This document shows positions 13,690 through 27,019 of a DNA stretch of 64,000 nt, piece after piece. Both the position numbers and the translations under genes were made by a program. Within the stretch, counting starts at the first letter, position 1; each line of letters begins with the position of its first letter. The stretch covers positions 3,259,501-3,323,500 of the forward strand of contig JARFJB010000762.1 of the NCBI GenBank assembly GCA_036346205.1, in the 5' to 3' direction. The notes beneath the pieces are model-generated. The model searched no databases. It had not been told where the DNA came from and was given only the letters and a program-made list of their open reading frames with translations. This DNA comes from Vesta saturnalis. Lineage: Eukaryota; Arthropoda; Insecta; Coleoptera; Lampyridae.

Positions 13690-15104
13690 TGTGTAAGCTT
13701 CCCCGAGCAGTTGAATGTTATTGATATCCGGCAGCGGCGTAAAATTCTCATGCTAGCACGTGGACACTGTTTCTGTTTTGTGAGGTTAGATCGCTTGTTC
13801 ACATTTCATAAGTAACTATTGAAATGGAAAATCAAACAGAACCAGAGTGAATTATTTTGGGATACAAAGGCAAAATAATAAAAGAAGTGTCTTGAAAAAA
13901 AGGCAGTTGTGCAAAAATCGATATTCGATAGTTCGATAGTCTTGTGCAACATACCACGTCACCTAAGAAAAAGGTAAGATAGATAGAATATTTTTAATAA
14001 GATAATAATAAATACTATCTTGAAGAAGGTAGCACGGCTGCGAACTCAGTCAAACGATAGCTAATCGTACAGCAGTTTTATTCCTGTAATGTCCTGTAAG
14101 GCTTGAACCAGGGAGAAGAAGCAGAACGAGTAAATAAGCAAGTAATTTAATTTATTTCCAAACTTTCAATCAATGGACTAGATATGTTTCAATTTAAATT
14201 TTCCCCAGAAGGACTAGTCAAGTTATATTATTGATCATTATATTTACCATACTAATAAAATTTGAATATTTAGTTTCCTCAATTTGCAATTTATCACAAA
14301 CAGATTCCTAATAGTCAATTTTTTTAATACAGCGACTATAGAAAATGATAAAGTCGATACGAATGAATCCACTATCGTTACAAGTTTTTCTCTACTTTAG
14401 TTGATAAATTATTCTTATAAGTTGTAATAAATACCAAAGCTTGAAATACGAAATGATATTATTACGTAGCTGTTACAGTTTTTAAAAATTATATGTTGCG
14501 GAAATCAAAACTTAAAGTATGACTGTGAATAAAAAATTCTTACTGAATGTTAGAAAAAAGTTTCATTTGCAAATGAGTTTTATTGTTCTCTTTTAAAAAT
14601 GATCAGTTATGTTTTTTTAAAGTTTATTATTTATTAAATTTCTCAATGTTCATTGTGAAATTAATTTTGTAATGGTTAAAGTTGTTATCTCACTAATCAT
14701 ATCAATAATAGTGACTGTAATGTCAATCTAAACGAAGCATTTCGGCATGCTTGAACTGACCGCGCTTGCGACGTTGCCACGCACTCATGTGAGTGTTCGG
14801 TAAATTCTGTAAAACGTGCTGTAATATACTTGCTAATTTCATGTAGTGAATTTTATCTTTTTGTCATTCGATTCGATTCGAATAACATTGTGTCAAATTT
14901 CTAAACAAAAGTGAGCTATCAAAGAATAAAATAAATTATTTTAACCTTTTCTCCGCTTGGGCCCTAAGAACTAATACAAATCATGTCACTTAAGGTCTCG
15001 TCGTAGAGACAGTCAATCGTCTAGAAACGTTAGTTATACGTAAAACTCTTAATTAAACTACCGTAACCCAGGGATGATTTGTGACTGAGAATGGGGGGGA
15101 GGGG
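13690..15104. other. No recognisable gene
   Basis: No family-level match on either strand. A G-run (about 15092-15107) precedes the first pogo-like end motif. Confidence 0.45.
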
Positions 15105-15416
15105 GGAGGCAACTTTATGACACCAGGCCTTAAAAAACAAAATCCGGATTTGGTACAATACCATCAACTATACCTAGTTTTGGGAAGACATACGATTACA
15201 AGTATATCTGTCATTGCCGTATTTTGTGGTTAGAAAAACAGGTGTTTTCAGTTTGTTTGTATGCTTAGTAGTGTGAGATTCAAACCAATCGGATATTAAT
15301 AAATCAAATGAGTATAAGTCGTTTTAAATTTATTAGACACTATTTTGCACAGAGTTTAATATTGCAATTTTCAGTTTCGATGTGGTTATTAGTTTAATGA
15401 AAAACCAAAGATTTCA

Positions 15417-15460
15417 GGGGCTACTTTGTGACAAAAAAAACCTGTCATAAAGTAGCCCCC
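15417..15460. repeat. Hairpin of opposed pogo-type ends
   Basis: GGGGCTACTTTGTGACA and TGTCATAAAGTAGCCCC form a 17-bp stem with one mismatch and a 9-base loop. It probably marks two abutting transposon ends. Confidence 0.75.
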
Positions 15461-15555
15461 AGAATGTTAAACAGATAAAACTCAGCCAAAAATTAGTTTT
15501 TTTTTCTGTTTTAATTAGTATTTTGCATCAATAATGCAAAGTTTTCAGATCTAAA

Positions 15556-17060
15556 ATGCCACGGGTGTATAAAAGGAACCTTGGTAATGGAAATTACCGA
15601 AATTAAGCTCGGATTAAGCTCTCGAATAGAGACAAAAAAGGCTATCCTGGCGTCTTGCTACAGAAAATACGGTACACGGGCTAAAGTTGAAAGGACAGCA
15701 CGAAAAACCGCATGGGCAACAAAAGGTTTTTACTGGCCAAGAAGAAAACGCCTTTGTTGTTCATATAACTACAATGTTAAGATTTGCATTTCCCGGTATT
15801 GTGTTTGACCTTAGATGTGTAGTTAAATCTTATCTACAACACTATGGTACAAAGGTTACCTGTTTTGAAGAGAACCTCCCTGGAATTAACTGGGTAAAGT
15901 TATTCCTCAAGCCATCCTACACTGTCTCTAAGATTTGAATAAAACATATCTTACGCTAGAGCTGCAAACGACGAAAACATTGTCAACAAGTTTTTTGATA
16001 ATTTGGAGTTATATCTAGAAGGGATTCCTCCAAGTTATATCTGGAACTATGATGAAAAAAATTTAGTCCATGATCCTAGACTTCATAAAATCACTACCAG
16101 GCGAGGAACGAAGTACTCAGAGAGAATTCGAAACGCATCAAAGGCTTGTACATCATTAGTGATATGTGGAAATGCTGAAGGATAATTCGCACCTGTGTAT
16201 GTTCTACGTGGACTGAAAACGGACCCCCCAATGCAAGATATAGCCGAAGCAGCTCGGGTTAGTTTGATTATCAAGTTTTTGAAAACTGGTTTTAAATTTA
16301 TTGCTACCAATATTAAAGCGCCAATATGGGCCCAATTAATAATTGGTGACAATTTAAGTTCACACTTAAATATTAAAGTCATTCAAGAATGTGAAGTAAA
16401 CAATATTCGTTTCACAGCACTAGCCCTGAACGCAACACATCTCCTCCATCCACTGGGTGTAGCTTATTTTCGACTCACGAAAATATATGGGAGGAAGATT
16501 CTCAATACATGGAAGGCGAGCGCTTATGGGGGTCAAAGGAAGAGTTTCCAGATCTACTGAAGACACTGGTGCAGACTTTAGAAGAAACAGGTTCTGACAA
16601 TGTGAAGTTCGGTTTTAGGAAATGCGGAATATCTCCCTCAAATAGGGAACAAGTTTTAAACCGTTTGGGCATTCGTCATAATATAACAGTAAATGAGGAA
16701 GTAATTTAAAATCCTAGCAACAGTTTTATTGACCATTTAAATAGAACGCGGAGTTAATCAACGCGAACAAGATAAATAAGGAGAAAAAAACGATTAAATG
16801 TACCACCTGGGAACAGCATAAGTGCTACTGATTTGCTAGTACTAGTGCTAGTGAGACACTTCCTGGAGAACCTCAGCCTTTTTGTTCGTACTAACCGCTC
16901 CTACTACCAAGGATTTGAAAACGAAAAATTCAGCGTTCAGATACCAGATCTGAGGACGAGAGTGAAGTACAATACGAAGAAAGTGACAATAGCACTAGGG
17001 ATGAACAATTTTCTTCCGATGAAGACACAAATTGCGTAGATAAAGAAGCCCCAGTAGTAC
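15556..17060 (+). pseudogene. Pogo-like (DDE_1) transposase relic
   Basis: Starts MPRVYKRNLGNGNYRN, the usual opening of insect pogo-like transposases with a Psq-type HTH. After frameshifts the DDE_1 core reads YIWNYDEKNLVHDP (first catalytic D, near 16045), then RGTKYSERIRNASKACTSL and ICGNAEG, where TAA replaces the next codon at 16184. It continues PVYVLRGLKTDPP (16195-16560) and LIIGDNLSSHLN (second D, about 16345). LALNATHLLHPLGVAYFRL follows, where a D of the usual QPLDVA box is lost. The last block KFGFRKCGISPSNREQVL runs to 16709. An acidic tail near 16920-17060 is cut by the Penelope-like insertion. Multiply broken; not functional. Confidence 0.8.
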
Positions 17061-18760
17061 AGGAGTTCAGAAATTCGTGGAAAAATTTCTTTAAGTGTTT
17101 TAGCGATATTTTGTTTTTCTTTGTTCAGGTCCTCTTGCATATTGTTTTCGCTTTATCGTACACGAATCTTGCCACGCCTAAATTCACGCTTTTGTGGTGA
17201 TTGGAGCTGTAGTGTAGGTGCCTCCCCGTGTGGGTAGGTTTCCTGCATACACTTGTGAAAGTTTTGTCATTCCTGTGTGCAAGTACATCAAGGAATGGCA
17301 GTTTCCGTCCCGACTCCAATTCTATTTTGAACTTCATGGAGGGCGCGCGGCTATTTAGATGATCTAGGAATTCATCTGGCTTATGCTTGCCGTGTTACCA
17401 GACTACGAAGGTATCGTCCATGTATCTAAGCCACATCCCGTTATTGTGTTTACCGAGATTGTGTGACTCCGTCGACGTATTGTACTTTGTCTCAGCCGGT
17501 CTTATGATATGTCAGTGCCGTTATCTGTGGTCACATTTGTGAATAAGCTCACGATGTCGACGCGTATGATAGTTAGTGCCTTAATCGCGGTCATTTGATT
17601 GAAAAGCTCACGATGTCGATACAAGGTTTCGGTTTGATTGAAAATTGCTGATGGTTTCTACGAAGTGTTACGTATTCATGATCATAGACTCGATTTTCCC
17701 CGATAATGGTGTGATGATACCTAGCAGATAGTGTGCTAATGGGTGACAAAGTAACAATCCCAAGCTCACAATTGGTTTCAGAGGAATTCCTGCCTTATGG
17801 ATCTTTGGTAGGCCGTACAGATACGGAGGTTTGCTGTAGTCTGTAAGTCTAGTTCTCTGGTAATCGGAGAACTCCTCCTTGTGCTTTGCCAGCGTTTCGT
17901 ATATTCTTCTTTCGATTGATGGTATGGGGTCGTTTGGTATTTGATTGTATTCGCCCCCTTCCAGTAGTTTTTAGATCTCACTGTTTAAGTCTCCTTATCC
18001 ATTACCACAGTTGCGTTTCCTTTGTCTGCCGAGAGAATTTTGATCGATGGGCTTTCAAGGTTAGAAAGGTTAAGTTTAGTTCGCCTAGATGAATCTAAGA
18101 CTGATCCAACCTTACTTCTGTATTCTTCAGGATCTAATTTCATAGCTGTTTCAACTTCGGTTATTAAATCTAGTTTCCGAATATACTTCGGCTTTATCGC
18201 ATAATTCAAGCCATTGCCCAGAACCTTCATTTCGTTCTCGTTCAAATATCGTTTAAATATGTTTATGACAGTGTTTTTGCGATTTATGTTGGTTGGTTCA
18301 CTCTTCTCTTTCATTAGCTTCTCTAGTTTCTTCTGCTGGATTTGCTTGGGCATAGCCGTGATCTTTGAATACTTGATTCTGGTAGCCGTATTTATCCTAT
18401 CAAAGTCTTATTAGTTCACTCGATTTCGAACGGTTTCTCTGATATCGTTGGATTGGTGTTCGAGCTGGTATTTTCTGAAGCGGTGATGTCTGATTCGTTC
18501 TTTGACTAAAGCTTCGCTAGCTCTATTTGCGTTTTGTGATATTTTTCGGCTGTGTATCGGAGTTTTAATGTTGAGTCCGGTGGGTATTACGTCGTTATCA
18601 CCGGGTTTGCAGAGGAAGGTTAGGTGGTTCTCCTCTAGTGCTAGCTTGTACATGGATGTTTCAAATTTTCTGAACAGTTGTTTGACTTCGGGGCCGTACC
18701 GCGTTACTAATTCTGTATTATAGTTGCCGATCCAACGCGGCAAAAGAGAGTTTGATGTCG
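17060..18760 (-). pseudogene. Penelope-like element, RT relic (copy 1)
   Basis: Minus-strand order from 18743 downwards follows. The N-terminal region has KQLFRKFETSMYKLALEE. Then come LSADKGNATVVMDKE (17985-18353), PPYLYGLPKIHKAGIPLKPIVS (about 17760-17830, shifted frame), DIVSLFTNV (RT motif A, about 17545), RYMDDTFVVW (active site, about 17420) followed by a stop, and LPFLDVLAHRNDKTF with KPTHTGRHLHYSSNHH (17125-17337). The order and the YGLPKIHK and YxDD boxes are typical of Penelope-like elements. Several stops and frameshifts. No GIY-YIG endonuclease domain is seen. It lies inside the pogo relic, so it inserted later. Confidence 0.85.
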
Positions 18761-19039
18761 CAGTGATGCACAGCTTTTTTCAATGATTTCTTCTAACTTA
18801 CCTACTAATATTCAATTTTTCTTCTTTTTTACATGTTCAAAGATTTTTTTGTGTTTGTTGTATTTTTATTTTGTAATACATATTTGCAAAAAAAAAAATT
18901 GTATCACCCACTAGGTACCTATTCTCTTTATGCGGTTCGCATAATTTTATTATTTATTAAGAGGTTACTTTGTGTCAGCAGTCAACTCGTTAGTATTTTC
19001 ATAGTAAAATATGCATGTCACAAAGTAAACCCAAACTGC

Positions 19040-19586
19040 GGGGTAACATTGCAATGCGCATTCGAAAGAGGAAGATTCAAACTTCACATTCATGTAAAAT
19101 TCAAAGTATTCAGTATCATAGCAAATTCAGTTTACGGCATTTGATGTTTCGCGACGTCCCACCTTAAGCAAAACAATATATAAATGACTGAAAAGAATTA
19201 AGCTCTTCAAACGAAAGTTGCCGCTTCAAACTGTTATACTTATGATTTGTTTACAAAGTAACAACTTAATTATCGCTTTCATATTTTAAATGCAAGGTAA
19301 TAATTAGGTACTTCACGTGTTTTGAAAAGCTCGGAGATTTAATGTTACACGATTTGCTTGTTAAAAGTTTCTGCAACAATCCATAAATTAGTAAACTTTG
19401 CCGAAAATTCCACTTTTTATACTTCTAAAAACATCTAACTTATGACATTTACATAAAAGTTACAAGAAATGAAATTAAAATGATTAAACGTGTACCTAAA
19501 TGTTGTACTCGTAATTTGAGAATGCTACAAACAACCAATTTTATTTGTTTTACAATTTTTAACATCTTTTATTAATTTTTCTAATA
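19040..19586. other. No recognisable gene
   Basis: AT-rich, with no supported frame or RNA between the pogo relic and the fold-back that follows. Confidence 0.5.
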
Positions 19587-19698
19587 ATAGCTACTAATTT
19601 TTATTAAAACTACTGTTGCAACCAGTCATTTGGTATGGCCTTCAAGTGGGGGTGATCTATGGTAATTAACGTTCCTAGAGTGGAACTTAGTCTTAACA

Positions 19699-22304
<2,606 letters not shown>

Positions 22305-22305
<1 letters not shown>

Positions 22306-23855
22306 CGCGTGTTCAGCGAGGAATGGGACAGTGCAATATCTCGAGAACGGATGAAGATTTTTAAATTATGAAAATATTTTTTGTAAATATCTTCCAAGGG
22401 CGCACATTTGTTGGCACAAAGATTTGAATCACCGCCAGGTGGCGCTATCTCACTTTAATTTTTTAAATGCAATGCCCTATTTTTTATTTCATTTTTGGAT
22501 TCTATGACATATTTGTGATGACTTTTATTAAGACTCCTATCAACCTATCTTTTGTAGTTTCTGAGAAAAAAAATAATTTTTGGAATTTGATTAATTGAAA
22601 GCATACAAATTAAATTAAATGTTCAAATGTTTCTCCATCATTTTGTGCACACGTTTGATAACGCCTAATTAATGTAACACTAGTTGCCGCTCTTAAAGTT
22701 TCTCGTGGTATGTTTGCACAAGCAATTCTAATTTTGTTTTGTAACTCCTCTACATCTCTAGAAGGTGTTTCATACACTACACTCTTTAAATGTCCCCAAA
22801 GGAAGTAGTCTAAGGGACTAAGGTCAGGAGAACGATCTGGTCACATAATGGGACCATTTGTACCTATCCATCGTTGCTGGAACACTCTACTTAGATCATT
22901 TCTCACTATTGCGCTATTGTGCGCCGGTGCGCCATCCTGTTGAAAGTACATCACTTGCCGTAGATTTACATTTACATCTTCAAGCAAAGGAGGCAGTTGA
23001 TTTTCAAGAAAATCCAAATAGCGTTGGCCTGTTAAGGTACCATTAAAAAAATATGGGCCAATCAATTTGTCATCTATCATTCCGCACCATACATTTATGT
23101 TCCATCTCGCTTGGAAATTGGTTGCTCTTACCCAATGAGGATTTTCTGACGACCAGTAATGGGAATTGTGGCGATTAACGATTCCATTGTTTGAAAAATT
23201 ACTTTCATCAGACCACACGATACGACCTAGAAAATTAGGGTCTTGCGCATAATGTTCCATAAAAGCTCTGGTGATAAAATTAAGTCTGCGATCTTGATCT
23301 CCTGCATGGAGTCCATGTACCAAATGAATTTTAAATGGTTTGTATTTATTAGATTTTAATATTTTATGGACAGAACCAACTGATACGGCACACTCTTCAG
23401 AAATAGATCTCACAGACACATGAGGATTATAAGCTACACATGCTAATACACCGACGGTGTGTGCTTCATCTGTTGCTGTCTTTGTGCGATTCTCGCACTT
23501 ACGGTGAGGAAAACGACCGGTTCCCCTCAAATATTATGAGCACTTCCTGAAATTACGTTTTTGTGCTAAAATTCCAAGGATTATTTTTCTCAGAAACTAC
23601 AAAATATAGGTCGGTAGGAGTCTTAATAAAAGTCATCACAAATATGTCATAGAATCCAAAAATGAAATAAAAAATAGGGCATTGCATTTAAAAAATTGGA
23701 GTTCGATAGCGCCACCTGGCGGTGGTGGGCGTTGATTCAAATCTTTGTGCCAATAAATGTGCGCCCTTGGAAGATATTTACAAAAATATTTTCATAATTT
23801 AAAAATCTTCATCCGCTCTCGAGACATTGCACTGTCCCATTCCTCGCTGAACACG

Positions 23856-23858
<3 letters not shown>
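22305..23858 (-). mobile_element. Mariner/Tc1-like element E3, TIRs about 284 bp
   Basis: Ends CCGCGTGTTCAGCGAGG and CCTCGCTGAACACGCTG, with TA on both outer sides. Arms 22305-22588 and 23574-23858 match closely, including a GCGCCACCTGGCGG block. The transposase is on the minus strand and is the best preserved in the window, but its N-terminal part has been deleted. Confidence 0.9.
22615..23530 (-). pseudogene. Transposase of E3, nearly intact DDE domain
   Basis: Read on the minus strand, 229 codons are open from 23530. They start RGTGRFPHRKCENR and contain VSVRSISEECAVSVGSVHKI (a second HTH) and YKPFKIHLVHGL. IVWSDESNFSNNG (first D), GPYFFNGTLTGQRYLDF and YFQQDGAPAHNSA (second D) follow. 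A single TGA then stands where the family has W (GPIM-stop-PDRSPD). After it the frame continues RSPDLSPLDYFLWGHLKSVV (third D) to NDGETFEHLI and TAA at 22615. There are 36 residues between the second and third D, counting the stop codon as one. All three catalytic acids are kept. The DUF4817 part is missing and no ATG precedes the frame, so this copy could not make a full transposase. TGG to TGA is a one-base change. Confidence 0.9.

Positions 23859-23917
<59 letters not shown>
23859..23917. repeat. (TA)n microsatellite
   Basis: TA dinucleotides between E3 and the right arm of the outer fold-back. Confidence 0.95.
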
Positions 23918-23920
<3 letters not shown>

Positions 23921-24031
23921 TGAATGTTGAGACTAAGTTCCACTCTAGCAACGTTAATTACCATACATCACCCCCACTTGAAGGCCATACCAAATGACTG
24001 GTTACAACACTAGTTTTAATAAAATTAGTAG

Positions 24032-24032
<1 letters not shown>

Positions 24033-24093
<61 letters not shown>
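24033..24093. repeat. (TA)n microsatellite
   Basis: TA dinucleotides directly outside the outer fold-back and before family F copy A. Confidence 0.95.
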
Positions 24094-24095
<2 letters not shown>

Positions 24096-24096
<1 letters not shown>

Positions 24097-25440
24097 CTAC
24101 CACACGAGATACGTTCACTAACGCATTAATTTACAAAAGTAAATAATAAATGCGTATATTAATTTATAATTTCAATATTATTATTAACAATAATTAAACA
24201 TGATCATTTGAAACGCGTAGTGGGTAATGTCTAATTATTTGTTTATGCACCCAATGAATGTGTGACAAAGGTACCTTAACATCCAGCCAAGCATGCATGT
24301 TAAATAGGGTCACTGAACGTTAAAAATAAATTAGTTAACGCCGTGTTGGAACTACTTCACAAGAATGGCGAATGAGTTTGGTAAAATTCACACTAAATGT
24401 CAGTACATTTTTAATAATAAAAACTACATTACTATTTTTTTCACTGGACGTATGATACACAAAATTATTGCCACTCTAGGTCTTAGTGATTGGTGTTATA
24501 TCTTGTGATATACACCATGTGAAATTGCAATGGTAATTTATATAATATGAAAATGCAAAATGTTTCGCTTATCACTCACAATTGAAATACTTATCTTTTA
24601 GGTATGTAATCGTGCATTCTTAATGATTTTTCCCATACATTTAAACGTTTCGATAACAATCACAGTAATCGTCTTTAGTAAAGGATAATTGCTTTCGCAA
24701 ATTAGTTAAGATAAGCCTCTCAACATACAAAGTGGACGTTAAAAGAAATGTAATAATACAAATTTAATTTCCTTTGGTATAGTACCAATAACTTAATTCT
24801 CAATCTTTAAACGACAAGGGTTAAGGATCCTCATTTTAAATTTATGATCCTTAAATAGACAAAAATGGTTAATACACATTTTTAGGATAATTTGCAACTT
24901 CTTGCGTAGTATAGCCATAACGATAATAGGCAACAATAATAATCTATGCTAGATAGAAGTTTGACCTTCACGTCAGATAGATTTTAGGGATATAGATGCT
25001 AACTTGAAAAAAAAATTCCAAAGCCGCCCAATTCAATACACATTTTAACCATTTTAACATTTTAAGCTCTTATTTTTAAGGTTTATTTGGTTTCGGATTA
25101 AGAAACTTTATAAATAAAAGTTATGAAAAATTAAATTGTGTTTTAAAAAAATAGTTACATCTTTTCTAATAAGTTTGATTGTTATTCAGATATTGGACAA
25201 ATTTGAACGAACACTTAAATTCTATCTTATTAATTTGTTGCCTCCAAAATGCACATCGTATCAAAATATTGGATGGACCACAAATAATTTATTATATTAA
25301 AACCTATACGCTGGTGTTTATCTTTGAAATATGCAGTTTTTTCACAAATATCTGGTAAAAACCGCCGCATAGTAAACCCGCCTCTCCTTCGCTGGATTTC
25401 CCCCATAATCTAATCAGCTTTAGGAAAAATGGAATCAGGT
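24096..25440 (+). repeat. Dispersed family F, copy A
   Basis: Parallels 27020-27811 plus 30314-30580 throughout. Landmarks are GACGCATTAATT-like at the start, GTTTATGCACCCAATG, CTTTCCTTTGGTAT-like, AGGATAATTTGCAAC and AATAATCTATGCTAGATAGAAG. Its right end (about 25236-25420, with ATGCAGTTTTTTCAC and TCGCTGGATTTCC) is the inverse of the left end of copy C at 44.4 kb. No coding capacity. Probably a non-autonomous DNA element. Confidence 0.8.
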
Positions 25441-25686
25441 TTAAAAACGAAATTTCAAGTACGGACATCTTATCGTTCAGGAGTTATAGTGGAAACTAAC
25501 ATACCCACATGCACGCATCCACGCACGCTCGCAAATGTTATAGAAAGTTTATATTTGCATTTTCAGATTTTAAATAATTATTCGGCATCTTAATTGTAAT
25601 ACTCCATTACATACCTAAAAAATTATTATTTCAATTTCCAGTAACTTATATAATTTTACTTATAAGGCCAATCATTTATACAGTGT

Positions 25687-26559
25687 GGACGTTTAGGTTG
25701 GAATAAATTCAATATCTCGTAAAGCACAATTTTTTTCAAAAATCGCTCGGACCCGTCGATTTTATATTTTTCATATTTTGCGAGAAAAATTTTATACAGG
25801 TGTCTCAAAAAGATTTGCTAAACAAAATTTTTTTCAAATTGCAACCCAATTTTTTATTGCATTTTGGATTGCCTTGCAATTCTAAACATTTGTCATGTAG
25901 CATGCTATACCTAAGTCCAAGCGTTTTGCAGTTATTCGCATTCAAAATTTAAAAATTGAAAAAGATCATGAAGAAAACGAAAAATAAAATAATTTTATAA
26001 CGTTTTATTATATCGAAAACAAAGATTCGTAAACTTAAAAATAATTTTATTTCAGCAAATGTTCGAAATGTCCTCCGTTAGTCAACTAACGCCCGAAATG
26101 GTTCGAAATGTGCAGCAGGAATTTGTAGATCGATTAGACTATGGTCAGTTGGCTAACGGAAGACATGTCTAGCATTTGCTGAAATAAAATTATTTTGAAG
26201 TTTACTAATCTTTGTTATCGCTATAATAAAACGTTATAAAATTATTTTATTTTTCGTTTTCTTCATGACCTTTTTTCAATTTTAAATTTTGAATGCGAAT
26301 AACTGCAAAACGCTTGACTTAGGTATAGCACATGCTACATGACAAATGTTTAGAATTGTAAGGGCAATCCAAAATGCAATAAAAAATTGGGTTGCAATTT
26401 GAAAAAAAAAATTTTGTTTAGCAAATCTTTTTTGAAACACCCTGTATAAAATTTTTTTTCTCGCAAAATATGCCCAAAAATATAAAATCGACGGGTCCGA
26501 GCGATTTTTGAAAAAATTGTGCTTTACGAGATATTGAATTTATTCCAACCTAAACGTCC
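25687..26559. mobile_element. E4: palindromic mariner-like derivative, arms about 390 bp
   Basis: Ends GGACGTTTAGGTTGGAATAA and its reverse complement; the arms pair almost base for base to about 26079 and 26155. A CACCCTGTATAAAA motif (about 26437) is mirrored by TTTTATACAGGTGTC (25790). The loop of about 70 bp encodes the last part of a transposase on plus, and the left arm carries an inverted copy of its last 11 codons. A (TA)n tract lies just beyond the right end. Not autonomous. Confidence 0.9.
26092..26187 (+). pseudogene. Transposase C-terminal fragment in E4 loop
   Basis: The frame reads PEMVRNVQQEFVDRLDYGQ, then LANGRHV, a stop, and HLLK before TAA (26185-26187). This matches the C-terminus of the class, for example NVSREFEDRL and GGHFEHLL in E6. 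An inverted copy of the last codons, read on minus as NGGHFEHLLK, lies at 26047-26079 and keeps the F and E lost on the right. Confidence 0.75.
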
Positions 26560-26566
26560 TAAATAT

Positions 26567-26569
<3 letters not shown>

Positions 26570-26624
<55 letters not shown>
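26570..26624. repeat. (TA)n microsatellite
   Basis: TA dinucleotides close to the right end of E4. Confidence 0.95.
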
Positions 26625-26626
<2 letters not shown>

Positions 26627-27019
26627 TGCGTTGTATGTGACACTTATTTTGTCCTCGTCGAATTTATTTTGAAATAAGCGACCGTTCCGCCTGTTTTATT
26701 ATTAATAAATGTGCAGTAATGTGTTTACTAGTGAGTAGTTCAATAAGTGCGAGGTGATTCAAACTACAAAGAGAACATGCTGTCTGTAGACATAGCTTTT
26801 TATGCTTAATCAATATAAATAATAATATATTATTTCATTAAAGTTAAAATATTACTTTCTGTGACGAATCCTTCCGTTTGATTCTGATTTTCCAATGTAA
26901 AATTAGTGCATACTGCAGGCTTGTAGCTTTTTGTTTGAATTTGGGCATATGTTTACGGCGCAAGCTAGCGCTGTAATTTATGCGAAAAATGCTAAGACGT
27001 GTTACTACTGGTGATGCAT
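26625..27019. other. No recognisable gene
   Basis: Short AT-rich spacer. The minus frame over 26844-27131 (95 codons) lies mostly in repeat sequence and is not recognised. Confidence 0.4.

Larger units (their letters stand above)
15105..19033 (+). mobile_element. Pogo-like DNA transposon relic with nested insertion
   Basis: Five related end motifs of the type GGGGCTACTTTGTGACA occur. Three read on plus (15105, 15417 and about 18961), and two are inverted (15443-15460 and 19017-19033, TGTCACAAAGTAAACCC). The pair 15417/19033 brackets the pogo transposase relic and a Penelope-like element. The pair 15105/15460 could instead be a 356-bp MITE, or 15105 the true left end. No clear TA duplication is visible, so the exact pairing is open. 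Confidence 0.6.
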
